The notes under the pieces are model-generated. The model worked only from the letters and a program-made list of their open reading frames with translations, was not told the origin of the DNA and ran no database searches. Below, in pieces: positions 38,044-46,703 of a stretch of 64,000 bases of DNA. Made by a program: the position numbers and the translations under genes. The DNA is from Metallosphaera hakonensis JCM 8857 = DSM 7519. Lineage in GTDB: Archaea; Thermoproteota; Thermoprotei_A; Sulfolobales; Sulfolobaceae. The stretch spans positions 1,240,001 through 1,304,000 of the forward strand of contig NZ_CP029287.2 in NCBI RefSeq assembly GCF_003201675.2, read 5' to 3'. The first letter of the stretch is position 1; the number at the start of each line of letters is the position of its first letter.

Positions 38044-39094
38044 CTAGTATTTCCGGAAAGTTATGAACGCTCAATTTTATCAAGTCCCAAGTATTTTACT
38101 GCATTAAGGTTGAACTTGTAGTTATTTTCCGCGAAGAACTTCAGGATGCAGTCCCTCAGCTCGTCAAGCGAGCTGAAGAGCCTGTTGGACAGGTAAGCCT
38201 TGAGCTGTTTGAAGACGGCTTCCGCCAAGTTGAGCTCAGGGGAGTACTTGGGGATGTACTCCAGGTGTATCCCCTTCTTGGAGGAGACCTCCTGGACTCC
38301 CTGGGTCTTGTGGGGAGACGCGTTGTCCATGAAGAGGTAACTCCTACCCTTCCCGACCCTCCTCTTGAAGTAGCGCAGGAAGTACTTCACGGACTCGGAG
38401 TTGGGCCTGTCAGCAACTGTGAACACGACCTCCCCTGTCCACGCATTAACAGCGAGGAGGACGTAGGTCGAGGAGAAGCCCGTGTTGACCCTGAGGACTG
38501 GTTTACTCCCTCGTCTCGCCAGGACTCTTTTCACCAGGGTGCTGATCACGGCCCTGCACTCGTCGAAGAAGTACACCGCTTCGTCTGCCAACTCCTTCAC
38601 TTTTTTTAAAATCGTCCCACTTCTCCCTTTCAGCCTTCACGTTGGTGGGCCTGGGCGTCACCAGCTCGTACCCGAGCTCGTGGACCAGCTCGTACAGCCT
38701 GGACTTCCTGTACTCCACTCCCCTCTTCAGGAGTACAACCTTGAGCGCCTTGACCGTCCAGAAGTCCTGCTCGATCCCGTAGTTCCTGGGCCCATCCTCC
38801 AGGACCCTCTTCACATCCTCCTTCCCGGCCTTTCTGGGCCTCCCGGACCTGGGCCTATCCCTGAGGGCCTCTACCCCTCCCTTCCTGAACTTCCTCACCC
38901 ACGTCCTCACCGTGGAGTAACCCTTGTTGAGGACCTTCGCGACCTCCACCTCCTTCATCCCGTCCACTACGTGCATCTTGACTGCTAGTATCCTCTCCCT
39001 CACCTTGACGTCCTTCTCCCTCTCGTAAGCCTCTACTAAATTTTCCATTCTTCTAAATCATTACAGAACGTTTTAAACTTTTCGGAAATACTAG
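38044..39094 (-). mobile_element. IS630-type insertion sequence with CTAG ends
   Basis: Left end CTAGTATTTCCGGAAAGTT and right-end complement CTAGTATTTCCGAAAAGTTT form an inverted repeat of about 20 bp. The length is 1051 bp, close to that of the Sulfolobus IS630-family element ISC1048. Comparison with copies A and C of the host element shows that the insertion added exactly these 1051 bp, without the TA duplication usual for the family. Several MITEs in the window share its ends. Confidence 0.85.
38061..39048 (-). CDS. IS630-type DDE transposase in two frames (A7 shift site)
   Basis: The upstream frame (from 39048, MENLVEAYEREKDVKV) encodes the helix-turn-helix part (KVLNKGYSTVRTWVRKFRKGG). 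The downstream frame to 38061 encodes the DDE catalytic core: YFFDECRAVIS, YLFMDNASPHKT and PKYSPELNLAEAVFK. The frames meet at TTTAAAAAAAGTGAAGG near 38601, a run of seven A where +1 slippage joins WDDFKK to VKELADEAVYFFDE. IS630 elements often use such shifts, so the gene may be functional; a simple indel is the alternative. Confidence 0.78.
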
Positions 39095-39852
39095 CGTCCT
39101 TAATGTTGGTCTACTCGGTGAAGGGAGGCAAGTTGAACGCCAAGCTCTGGATGCCTGAGATTGAAACGGGCAACGACTTCAAGTACGTGATAGTTGACGG
39201 GAAGTACGTGAAGCTCAAGGGACGAAAGGCGGTCCTCTTGGTTATGGGCGTGACCCAGGAGGGAAAGAGGGCGGTCCTCGAGGTCATCATAAGCGAGGCT
39301 GAGGACGCCATCTATTGGAGTCTCCTGGTCAGGGTTTGGAAGAAGACGAGCTTCGTCCTGGTCGTGGCTGATGGGATTAAGGCCTTGGACAGGGCGATCT
39401 CCCTTGAACTTCACGTGGGGAGGCAGGGCTGCCTGGTCCACCTCAAGCGTCGCGCGACCAAGGAGGAAAGGGAGGCCCTGGACGCGATCACCTCGTCAGC
39501 CGAGCTCGGCAAGATCAAGCCCGAGACCAACCCGACTCTTCTAAGCTACCTCATCGCCGACAAGAAGCTCTGGAAGTGGCTTAAGTCCAACAACCTGGTC
39601 GAGTCCTTCAACTCCCTCCTGGAGAGGAGGAGGTTCGGGTTGTTTCACTCTCCCTGGAGGATACTACAGCTCGCGCGGGCCATAGCGCTCTACTACAACC
39701 TATTCACCTGTTTTCTCATCACTGTAATAATATTACAGTCTTCTTCATTCCTCTCACTTTATCCGAAATATACCCAATAATTTGTACATTGGATAAGCCT
39801 AATTCAGAGCTAGAAAATACAATTCGCAATGGACTCCTGAGCCGCCCCAGTA

Positions 39853-40271
39853 CAGTGGTGTTTCACCAATTAAGTTCATCCAGATGATATATAGTTTGTA
39901 CTTTTAATCATTGATTGATATAGAGTAAATGTTGATTAAATACAATGAAACATAACATGTTTAAGTATTTTTGGACATATTTAGCCAGTATATTCGATAA
40001 CGGTCAGTGGATTCTGAATTTTTCTCACGTGGTTGGGAGGGCGTGCATAGCCCACCCTGCACGTCCCGGTTTTTAGAGAAGTTTGATGAAGGAGTCGAAG
40101 GAGATGAACTTCTTGCCTGGAGTGATGTAGCCGAAGACGACACGGTTGAACAGGTTCCACGCGTTGTCCAGTATCGTGTAGTAGAGGAAGAGGAGAACCT
40201 TGTTCCTGAGCTTCCTCACCAGCTCTATCCTGGCCTTCCTTACCTTGAAGCCCTCCTCGATCTGCCACCTT
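39853..40271 (-). mobile_element. IS4-type insertion sequence, copy 2 (419-bp remnant)
   Basis: The sequence from CAGTGGTGTTTCACCAATT (39853) closely follows the left end of copy 1 at 23612, including the C-terminal end of the transposase (complement of 40073-40271, with the IEEGFKV(R)K signature), then stops abruptly at CCACCTT where a second IS256-type element begins. The rest of the element is missing from the window. Confidence 0.82.
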
Positions 40272-41593
40272 GGGGCTACCAGTTATAGTTGTGGTAGCCA
40301 AAGGTGAAAAATAATGGCGAAAAGTAAAAATAACCCCGGAAGGGGTAATATAAGGGAGGGTAATACCATGAAGGTAAGGGAGGAAGTGAGGGAGACCATA
40401 AGGAAGGCAGTCAACGAAGGAGTCAGCCTAAGGGAGATCGAGGAGATGATACTACAGGAGGCCATGATGGAGGAGAGGGAAGCGTATCTTGAAGTTGAGG
40501 ACGACGAGAAGAACGGGACGTACTTCAGGTATCTGGGCACTGGAAACGGGGTGTTGAGGCTCAGGGTTCCGAGGACCAGGAAGGGTGGATTCAGGCCGAA
40601 GATCCTACCGGAGAAGTACGAGAGGATGGACCAGGGCTACGAGGAGTTCCTCCTGGGACTTGTCCTTTCTGGGATGACTCCAGGTCAGGTAAAGGCTGTT
40701 CTCGCAAAGGGCATACCGTACAGTGAAGTGGTGATGGACCGCGTCGCGGAGAGGATATCCAACAAGCTCAGGGAGTTCAAGAGCCGCGAACTGCCTCACG
40801 ACCTCCTCTCTACGTGGACGTGAAGTTCGTTAAGGTCAGGATCAACGAGACCATTGTGGAGAGAGCGGTTTACATTGCCATAGGAGTTGACCTTGATGGC
40901 AACAAGTCCGTCCTGGACTACGATGTCAGGGATAGGGAGGACCTGGACGGTTGGAAGTCCTTCTTGGGAGGTCTAGTGAGCAGGGGAGTCAGCAGAGTAG
41001 ACGTAATCGTAAGCGACGACTTCTCGGGTCTGGATCGCGTCGTGTCCACTCTCTTTCCCTCCTCAGAACACCAGCTCTGCATAACCCACTTGATCAGGAA
41101 CCTCATGAGGGTCCTTCCTGACAAGGAGAAGGACGAGCTGATGGCTAGGGTTAGGGGCCTCAAGTCCTCGAGGAACGTTGAGGAGGGAAAGAAGGCAATC
41201 TCGTCCCTCAGTCAACTCGTTGAACCCTTCTCTCCAGCTCGCGCCAAGAGGCTTCTAGACGCTGGTGATAGGTACTGCGCCTTCCTCAACTTCCCCAGGG
41301 AAGTCAGGCACTACCTATACACCAACAACACGTCGGAGAGCTTCAACTCAACCTTAGCCAGGTTCGAGGAGGAGCTCGGAGGTTACTTCCCCTCCCTTCG
41401 CTACCTGCAGGTCTACCTCTACGTCTCCATCGAGGAGAGCAACTCCCGTTGGAAGTCGAGGCCCATGTCGGTGATAAGGCATCACTCCTATCACCTGAAA
41501 CAGCTCCACGCCTCCAGGTTCCAGGTGAGCTTTGATGAAGACTTTTAAGCTAGTGCTTATATATTTTCTTACACAACTATACCCGGTAGCCCC
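40272..41593 (+). mobile_element. Second IS256-type insertion sequence (1322 bp)
   Basis: Left end GGGGCTACCAGTTATAGTTG (40272) and right-end complement GGGGCTACCGGGTATAGTTG (from 41593) form an inverted repeat of 22 bp with three mismatches. The size is close to the Sulfolobus IS256-family element ISC1332. The flanking octamers (GCCACCTT and ACTGGTTC) do not match, and two different truncated sequences abut the two ends, so a deletion or rearrangement occurred at this IS. Two 71-bp MITEs at 61545 and 61961 share its ends. Confidence 0.85.
40314..41548 (+). pseudogene. IS256-type transposase with frameshift
   Basis: The first frame (40314-40823) carries the DNA-binding part (RETIRKAVNEGVSLREIEEM and MTPGQVKAVL); the second (to 41548) begins with PLYVDVKFVKVR, containing the first catalytic Asp, then VIVSDDFSGLDR, QLCITHLIRN and TNNTSESFNSTL. 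The join at about 40795-40811 needs a one-base shift, with no obvious slippery run (GACCTCCTCTCTACG). It is either a decayed gene or an unusual recoding site. Confidence 0.75.
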
Positions 41594-42393
41594 ACTGGTT
41601 CGCCCACGAGACTGTATTCTACGGCCTGTGTTACGTTAGCTCCCAGTGGTCGGTCTTCATCCCCACCAACAACCTGAGCTACGACCTCCAGGACGTCAAC
41701 AACCTGGAGGAGTTCGCCAACATAGAGCTCAACAGCAATAAGAACTCCACCTACGGATCGTTCTTCCTCCCTTCGGTAGTCTTCAACGTCTCTGGTCCCT
41801 CAGACAACATCACTATCAACAGCTGGAGCAACTCCACGGATCCAGCTTACTTGATCATATTGTACTCCCCACAGACAAACCAGATACTTTCTTATATAGT
41901 GGACGCAAACGTACTCAAGGGAACATACACCCCAGGCTATGGTTGGCAAGTCGAAGTGTACGGGGCTGGGGAAGTCACTGTATTCAATGTGGGTTCTGGG
42001 GTAAACTACAATCAGGTTTTAGCAGGACTAAAGAACGCATTAGCTAGGCTTGACGGCTCAATCGATCCCATAGAGGCGTACGGAATTGCCAACTCTATTT
42101 TAGAGAATACCCCAGGCGTAAGTTATGCTGGTTACAGTGTGGTAAAAGTCCCCCCATCCAACGAAGAAACGATCTACGTACCCCCTTATGTAGATAACGC
42201 CCAAAAATATGCCACGACCAAGTTAGAGGCTGAACTTGGAAACCAACTATCGGAGCAGGTAGATATGACGGATGTAGAGTGGTCAGCTATAGATGGCGAA
42301 ATAGAAGTTTATAACCCTTCGGGAGGCTATGTAGCCCGGCTAGATTTTCACAGTGCAGGGGATACGGTGATAGAGCCCATCTTTCAAGACTGA
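41594..42393 (+). pseudogene. 5'-truncated secreted surface protein
   Basis: An open frame runs straight out of the IS end (HWFAHETVFYGLCYVS) to a stop at 42393, about 266 codons, without a start or signal peptide. It is rich in Asn, Ser, Thr and Tyr with many N-glycosylation sequons (NKNST, NVSGPSDNIT), as in crenarchaeal surface proteins. The missing N-terminus was removed by the adjacent IS256-type element. An internal start at TTG 41851 is possible but would leave an incomplete protein. Confidence 0.65.
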
Positions 42394-42439
42394 CAGTTAT
42401 ACTGATGTATACGACTCCTTTAAAGTCAAGAACTCTTTT

Positions 42440-43300
42440 TTGACAGTTGTGAAGAGGCTCTATTGTACTGAAGACCGTGTTGAGGAGGAAGCTCCTCTGT
42501 GCGACAAGATCTTAGTGCTCAATGGTTTTGACACCAAGATTCCTGAACTATACGGGGTTAAACGCAGGGGAAATTTTCTGGAAGAGGCTTTTTGGATCCA
42601 CCCTGCCGGAAATAAGGACGGTAAGTGGTGGTTTTTCGTTAGTTGGAACAATACCGTAATCCAAATGGTTTGCAACCTCTTCTACACCAAGGACGTAGAA
42701 TGGGCCAGAAATTTGTGGGCTGAGATGAATGAGGTGAACGACATGCACCAAAACATACAGTATTACGTACATGAAGCCCTAGCATCTGGTGACCTGGAAA
42801 ACGCAGAAAAGATACTACTGAAATATGATAAGATGCGATCTTGGAATGAAATATGGAAAGAGTTGCGTGATAATTACGTAGTCCAATGTGAAGATAAGGG
42901 GAGGATAAACGTTATCTATACGTTTAAGGATCATAGTGGTTACCCCATGATAGGGCCTTATCCCGTGATGGATCAGATAGCTAGCTATCTAGCCCGCCTG
43001 AAGAGGACGTTATATCGCGACCATGAAGAGGTACCACTGAGGGAACTCTTCGGTGAATCAACAACGGATGAGGATCTACTGAGGAAGATAGAAAGTACAG
43101 TGATGTCCAGTGAGGAGTTTACCCTAGCCTACGGAACCAAGGTGGATAAGGAGGAAATCATAAAACATGATCGAGCAAAGATTACAATACTCCATCATTG
43201 GGACTTCAAGGACTGTAAGAGGGAGGAGTGCCCAAACCTGCTGGAGTCCTTGAAACAGGGGAATCCCTTGTGGGTAAAGCCGGTCTCTGAGTTCCACTAG
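42440..43300 (+). CDS. Hypothetical soluble protein (about 283-286 aa)
   Basis: This protein has no signal peptide or membrane segment. It starts at TTG 42440 or, more likely, GTG 42449 (MKRLYCTEDRVEE). It contains several Cys (CTED, APLCDK, VVQCED, DCKREECPN) and Trp/Tyr-rich stretches (KDGKWWFFVSWNN), which might form a metal site or disulfides. It is the only soluble protein in the surface-protein array and its stop is followed by the conserved array repeat. Function unknown. Confidence 0.65.
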   Translation: MTVVKRLYCTEDRVEEEAPLCDKILVLNGFDTKIPELYGVKRRGNFLEEAFWIHPAGNKDGKWWFFVSWNNTVIQMVCNLFYTKDVEWARNLWAEMNEVNDMHQNIQYYVHEALASGDLENAEKILLKYDKMRSWNEIWKELRDNYVVQCEDKGRINVIYTFKDHSGYPMIGPYPVMDQIASYLARLKRTLYRDHEEVPLRELFGESTTDEDLLRKIESTVMSSEEFTLAYGTKVDKEEIIKHDRAKITILHHWDFKDCKREECPNLLESLKQGNPLWVKPVSEFH

Positions 43301-43328
43301 TCTGAAAGGCCTTTAGGGAGTCCCTTTA

Positions 43329-43398
43329 GAGGCACAACATAGCGTTGCCTGGTTGATCCCCCCCCCTTCTTTAAAACCCTTTTGACTTCGGCCCGCTA
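43329..43398 (+). promoter_or_regulatory. Array repeat, C9 tract and promoter of gene 43399
   Basis: The core repeat GAGGCACAACATAGCGTTGCC (43329-43349) is followed by TGGTTGA and a run of nine C (43358-43366), then TTCTTTAAAACCCTTTTGAC, whose TATA-like box lies about 28 bp upstream of the ATG. The same promoter precedes 46704 and 49113 with C tracts of 5 and 6 bases, always 32 bp from the end of the tract to the ATG. Confidence 0.55.
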
Positions 43399-43941
43399 AT
43401 GAAGAGACTACCTATCCTAATGGCGACGTTAAGGATCCTGGGAATCTTGGCAATATTCATAGCACCATTCAGCGTACACGGAATGATCCCTGCACCTCCT
43501 GGAGGAGGAGGTCCAGGTACCACATGGTATGCGTACGAAGTGGTCAATAAAAATACGGGCGTAGATGAGATGATAGTCAATGTTACTATCACGGTTACTC
43601 AAATATCTTCTACGGAGTATCAAGTTAGCAACGTAGTGATCACCTTAACCTATAAGGATAGTGCAGAGGTGGTGAATACTGCAAAATCTTACAAGATACT
43701 ATACCAGGACACGGCCAACCCTGAAGTTCTAGTAATAGCTAATGTCACTTATATAGTTCCTTACGTATCTACTGACATCTACAACTCCACTGCACTTATC
43801 CAACCCCTTCTGGTCAATGGGAACCTAAACGCGAGCCATATTAGTACAGTTTATGTGAACGGAGTGCCAGAAACTACGACTCATGAAGTGAATGGAGTGA
43901 CTTTACCTGCTGGTTCCCTTGTTGTAGTACAAATACAATAA
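43399..43941 (+). CDS. Secreted protein with MKRLP-type signal peptide
   Basis: The N-terminus MKRLPILMATLRILGILAIF is a signal peptide with a basic start and hydrophobic core. The mature part opens with a Pro/Gly stretch (PAPPGGGGPGTT) and continues as a Thr/Val/Asn-rich beta domain with sequons (NVTIT, NVTY, NST, NAS). The mature protein ends in VVQIQ with no anchor. The N-terminus is shared with the proteins at 46704 and 49113. Confidence 0.7.
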   Translation: MKRLPILMATLRILGILAIFIAPFSVHGMIPAPPGGGGPGTTWYAYEVVNKNTGVDEMIVNVTITVTQISSTEYQVSNVVITLTYKDSAEVVNTAKSYKILYQDTANPEVLVIANVTYIVPYVSTDIYNSTALIQPLLVNGNLNASHISTVYVNGVPETTTHEVNGVTLPAGSLVVVQIQ

Positions 43942-45285
43942 AGTCAATCCTTTTTTTACTATTGTTCTCATGTGGCCGTTCAGTCCCAGTTGGACCAGGA
44001 GTATGAGAGTTGTAGCCAGAGGGACTGCCACGATCGAGGGAAGCGGTAAAAGAATACAAGAGCCGATCAGTAGGACCACAACGTTAATCAGTAATTCCCT
44101 AGGGCCTATTGATATAGAGAGCTCTCTTCCCACAATCCTCGTCAAAAGGATGGACATAATCACTGAACTTACGAGGAAAGTTAGCGGTACGATTATCAAT
44201 ATCGTGGGTGTGGACAAAGAACGTGGCAGGAGGAAGGGAATACTTAGGGAGCTCGTACTTAGAACAAGGTAGAATAGCTCTACCCTCACGGTTATGGAGT
44301 TGAGGCTCCCGCTTTCGTAGCTGAGGGAGGGATCGGTACCTAGCATCGCGTTGAAAAGGATACCGTAAATTCCCCTCACGTAATTCGCTACACTCAATAT
44401 CAAAAGGGGATAGACCGCGATGAGGTAGTCCTGCCTAAAGAGGCTCAGGAAAGCGAAGCCGAACACGACGGACAGAGAAGTGATGGTGGAGCCTATGGTG
44501 AGGTAGGACCTCAGGATGGGGTTGACGTGGTGAGTCCCCTCCTTCACAGCCGAGAAGGTAGCTACGTTAAGGGAGGAGGGCCACGTAGAAGGGATAGAAA
44601 GTTGTTGAGCCATCCCGTAAAGAGCCTCTGCGTTGGCGTGTAGGGACTCCATAATGACGTTGGAAAGACCCTCAAAGAAGACCCTCACGTTCCTGACGGA
44701 TAGCATAAGAGATTTAACTATAAGGGAAGCTGGATTTCCTGTCAGTGCTAAGTTCAACTTTACGTATCTCAGAAGATAAACGCACTGAAGCAAGTAGGCA
44801 AGGATGTAAGTCATGAAGATGCCGTCCAGGTAGAAGAACTTGATTAGGAGGATCCCTAGTCCAACCTTTCCCACATTGAATATCAACTGGGATAGCCCGG
44901 ACCTAGCCGGTCTCTTCCCAATCGCAACATTATTCACGAGAGCGTAGATCGAGAAGACCACCAAGTAGATGGAGGAAAGAAGCCTCAATTCCAAACTCAA
45001 GTCAAGTAGCCAGAGTAAGGGAAGCTCCAAAGACAATAGGACGGTTTCCAGGATCACCGCGTACCCCACCGGTTTCCCCTCTGCAGAGTACCTCGAAATT
45101 AGCCCAGAGACCGAACCCAGGGGTATACTCATTAACCCTAAGATCCCTGCAGAGAGGAAAGTCCAACGTGCGTAGTCTTCCTGCGGGACAGATGATACTA
45201 AGTAGAGGAAAGTCAGGGACAGAGGTAGGGACAGTATCCTGGCGGAAAGGTTCACCAGGCCCACTAGTACGGGCCTCATGGCCAC
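43903..45285 (-). CDS. Polysaccharide-flippase-like multi-pass membrane protein
   Basis: This 460-aa protein has roughly twelve hydrophobic segments spaced as in the oligosaccharide/polysaccharide transporter group of the MOP superfamily (Wzx-like). The start MAMRPVLVGLVNLSARILS fits that family. In archaea such proteins may flip lipid-linked glycans used for N-glycosylation, which would suit the sequon-rich neighbours. It is convergent with 43399, overlapping by 39 bp. The family call is by topology. Confidence 0.6.
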   Translation of the reverse strand: MAMRPVLVGLVNLSARILSLPLSLTFLYLVSSVPQEDYARWTFLSAGILGLMSIPLGSVSGLISRYSAEGKPVGYAVILETVLLSLELPLLWLLDLSLELRLLSSIYLVVFSIYALVNNVAIGKRPARSGLSQLIFNVGKVGLGILLIKFFYLDGIFMTYILAYLLQCVYLLRYVKLNLALTGNPASLIVKSLMLSVRNVRVFFEGLSNVIMESLHANAEALYGMAQQLSIPSTWPSSLNVATFSAVKEGTHHVNPILRSYLTIGSTITSLSVVFGFAFLSLFRQDYLIAVYPLLILSVANYVRGIYGILFNAMLGTDPSLSYESGSLNSITVRVELFYLVLSTSSLSIPFLLPRSLSTPTILIIVPLTFLVSSVIMSILLTRIVGRELSISIGPRELLINVVVLLIGSCILLPLPSIVAVPLATTLILLVQLGLNGHMRTIVKKGLTLLYLYYNKGTSR

Positions 45286-45351
45286 TAGATATATCTTTTC
45301 GGTTATTATTCGTTTTCGTCACGATAGACAGGCTATCCTTATACACCATAA

Positions 45352-45522
45352 CCCCCTATCCTCCATAGTCCAATATCTACCACTTACGATTCCGTAACTG
45401 GCTACTACTTCCAATGGAGGCAGGGGAGCGTGGGAACATATACCGATTCGCTGAGTACTGAGTTGTACGCAAACTTATACTTCTACTTCTCTGCAACAGG
45501 TCTGTACTACGACACCATCTAG
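45352..45522 (+). pseudogene. C-terminal fragment of a secreted protein
   Basis: A 56-codon open frame without a start (SPISTTYDSVTGYYFQWRQG and onward to GLYYDTI) reads as the end of a Tyr/Ser/Thr-rich secreted beta protein like others in the array. It ends at TAG 45520-45522. The upstream part is missing. It is probably a remnant left by recombination. Confidence 0.45.
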
Positions 45523-45569
45523 TCGAGTTAGGATAAAAGTTAATTTAGTTTTTTTCTTGTTCTCTTCCC

Positions 45570-46295
45570 ATGAGATTGGATAGGCTCACCGCCTTGGCCT
45601 TGATATGGACTGGGATAGTAGAGGCTTTACTATACGTAGAGTGGTTAAGAGGGGAGTGGATGTCGACACATTGCTTTTATGGCGTCGACCCAGCGGCGCC
45701 TCCAATATACATTAACCAAACTACGGGAAAATTCATCTTTCCCCACATATCCCCGCCTCCTCTTTACGTCACTCACTACTCTGATATAGTGATATTATTC
45801 GTCATAGTAGGGATGGTCCTATCTACCCTAGTCACTTGGAGGTTGAAGTCCTGGGTGAACCTTTCCCTAACCTCGTTCCTCCCCTCCCTCTTCACCCTCT
45901 CTCTGACCTACCTCTTCCTCCCCTACACTTGGAGTGCTGTGCTTGTGCCAGTCTCGTCCCTCCTCCTATCACGCGTGAGGTCGAGGTACTCCCCATTGGT
46001 CATGCTGGAGGGGGCCGACCTCCTAGAGAGCTCCTACCTCTGGATCAGGGAGGGGCCCAGGGTGGAGGCGAACCCCATCCTCTACCCCATCCTAGACCAC
46101 TATTCCCTGGCCCTCCCCCTAGCCGTCACGATCAAGCTGGTCATAGTTGTAACCGTGATCCTGGGGTTGGAGTACCTGAGGAAGTTCAACCCCAGGGGCT
46201 CAACCTATATCCTGGTGGGAGTGACGCTCTTTCAGGCCTTCGTTAATGTGAACAACCTCCTGGCCCTCCTTTCCTACTCAGGGTGGAGGGTGTAG
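45570..46295 (+). CDS. Multi-pass membrane protein, DUF5658-like C-terminus
   Basis: This 241-aa protein has about six membrane segments. The second half contains ADLLESSYLW then RVEANPILYPILDHY near 165-180 and ends with LFQAFVNVNNLLALLSYSGW, the pattern of DUF5658-type proteins and of the smaller proteins at 47947 and 51301 (GNPIL, VNDLLALFSSGW). Residues 40-75 are a Pro-rich loop. It ends 65 bp before the next small gene, with the array repeat between. Confidence 0.65.
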   Translation: MRLDRLTALALIWTGIVEALLYVEWLRGEWMSTHCFYGVDPAAPPIYINQTTGKFIFPHISPPPLYVTHYSDIVILFVIVGMVLSTLVTWRLKSWVNLSLTSFLPSLFTLSLTYLFLPYTWSAVLVPVSSLLLSRVRSRYSPLVMLEGADLLESSYLWIREGPRVEANPILYPILDHYSLALPLAVTIKLVIVVTVILGLEYLRKFNPRGSTYILVGVTLFQAFVNVNNLLALLSYSGWRV

Positions 46296-46359
46296 TTTAG
46301 GGAGTCCCTTTAGAAGCACAACATAGCGTTTTTTTACTTCCTTATACCTAATTGTCCAT

Positions 46360-46569
46360 ATGGTTGTAATCATAAACTCTACTAACGTCTCGCTCCCTGC
46401 GTTTGGTCCTGATCCAGAGGTAAGTGTAGGGGCGACAAGTTACACCCCTTGGTGGGCGATCCTAGCTCCTACCCTGATCTTTCTAGCCGGGGTAATAGCG
46501 ATAGGCGTAACGCTCTACTTCTCACCCTACAGGAAAACCCTGTCCAGGCTCTTCAGGTTCAGGAAGTGA
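46360..46569 (+). CDS. Small C-terminally anchored membrane protein
   Basis: This 69-aa protein has a short sequon-bearing N-terminal ectodomain, one membrane helix (ILAPTLIFLAGVIAIGVTLY) and a basic cytoplasmic tail SPYRKTLSRLFRFRK. The same tail, nearly identical in DNA, ends the proteins at 50064 and 53076. It may be a membrane anchor module for array proteins. Confidence 0.62.
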   Translation: MVVIINSTNVSLPAFGPDPEVSVGATSYTPWWAILAPTLIFLAGVIAIGVTLYFSPYRKTLSRLFRFRK

Positions 46570-46602
46570 CCTTTTAAAAACCCTACCTTCGCCAGGCCCT
46601 TA

Positions 46603-46665
46603 ATGAGTAAGGATGAAATATTTCAACACCTCATGAAGAAGCACAAAATAGCGTTGCCCAGTTAA
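46603..46665 (+). CDS. 20-codon micro-ORF in array repeat
   Basis: ATG 46603 to TAA 46665 encodes MSKDEIFQHLMKKHKIALPS, preceded by TTTTAAAAAC about 30 bp upstream. The second half (KHNIALPG or a close variant, then a stop) recurs at the same place in most copies of the array repeat, though upstream frames are often broken. It may be a leader peptide or the preserved end of a lost gene. Translation is unproven. Confidence 0.35.
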   Translation: MSKDEIFQHLMKKHKIALPS

Positions 46666-46703
46666 ACCCCCTTCTTTAAAACCCTTTTGGCTTCGGCCCG
46701 CTA

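Larger units (their letters stand above)
37662..39780 (+). pseudogene. IS256/Mutator-like transposase interrupted by IS630-type element
   Basis: Codons 1-127 (37662-38043) and the rest (39095-39780) become one uninterrupted frame of 355 residues if exactly 38044-39094 is removed, nearly identical to the transposase of copy A. Small in-frame differences (one Leu, one Ala and one Arg gained or lost) show copies A and B have diverged slightly. Inactive as it stands. Confidence 0.85.
37551..39848 (+). mobile_element. IS256/Mutator-like insertion sequence, copy B, split by an IS630-type element
   Basis: The ends are GGGCGGCTCAGGAGTCCATT at 37551 and its complement at 39848, the same as copies A and C. 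The element is in opposite orientation to copy A. A 1051-bp IS630-type element sits inside it at 38044-39094. The 3' flank reads AGTACAGTG, which is the reverse complement of the 5' flank of copy A. Confidence 0.9.

Noticed and set aside
38265-38988. Long plus-strand frames inside the IS630-type element
   Set aside because: They are shadows of the minus-strand transposase frames, which carry all recognisable motifs.
26116-39848. The defence island as a simple composite transposon bounded by IS copies A and B
   Set aside because: The outer flanks (ACTTGAATGT left of A, AGTACAGTGG right of B) do not match, so there is no target duplication for a single mobile unit; the inversion explanation fits the flanks better.
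45836-46246. A 136-codon Pro/Leu-rich frame on the plus strand
   Set aside because: It lies entirely inside the membrane-protein gene at 45570 in another frame and reflects its G+C-rich composition.
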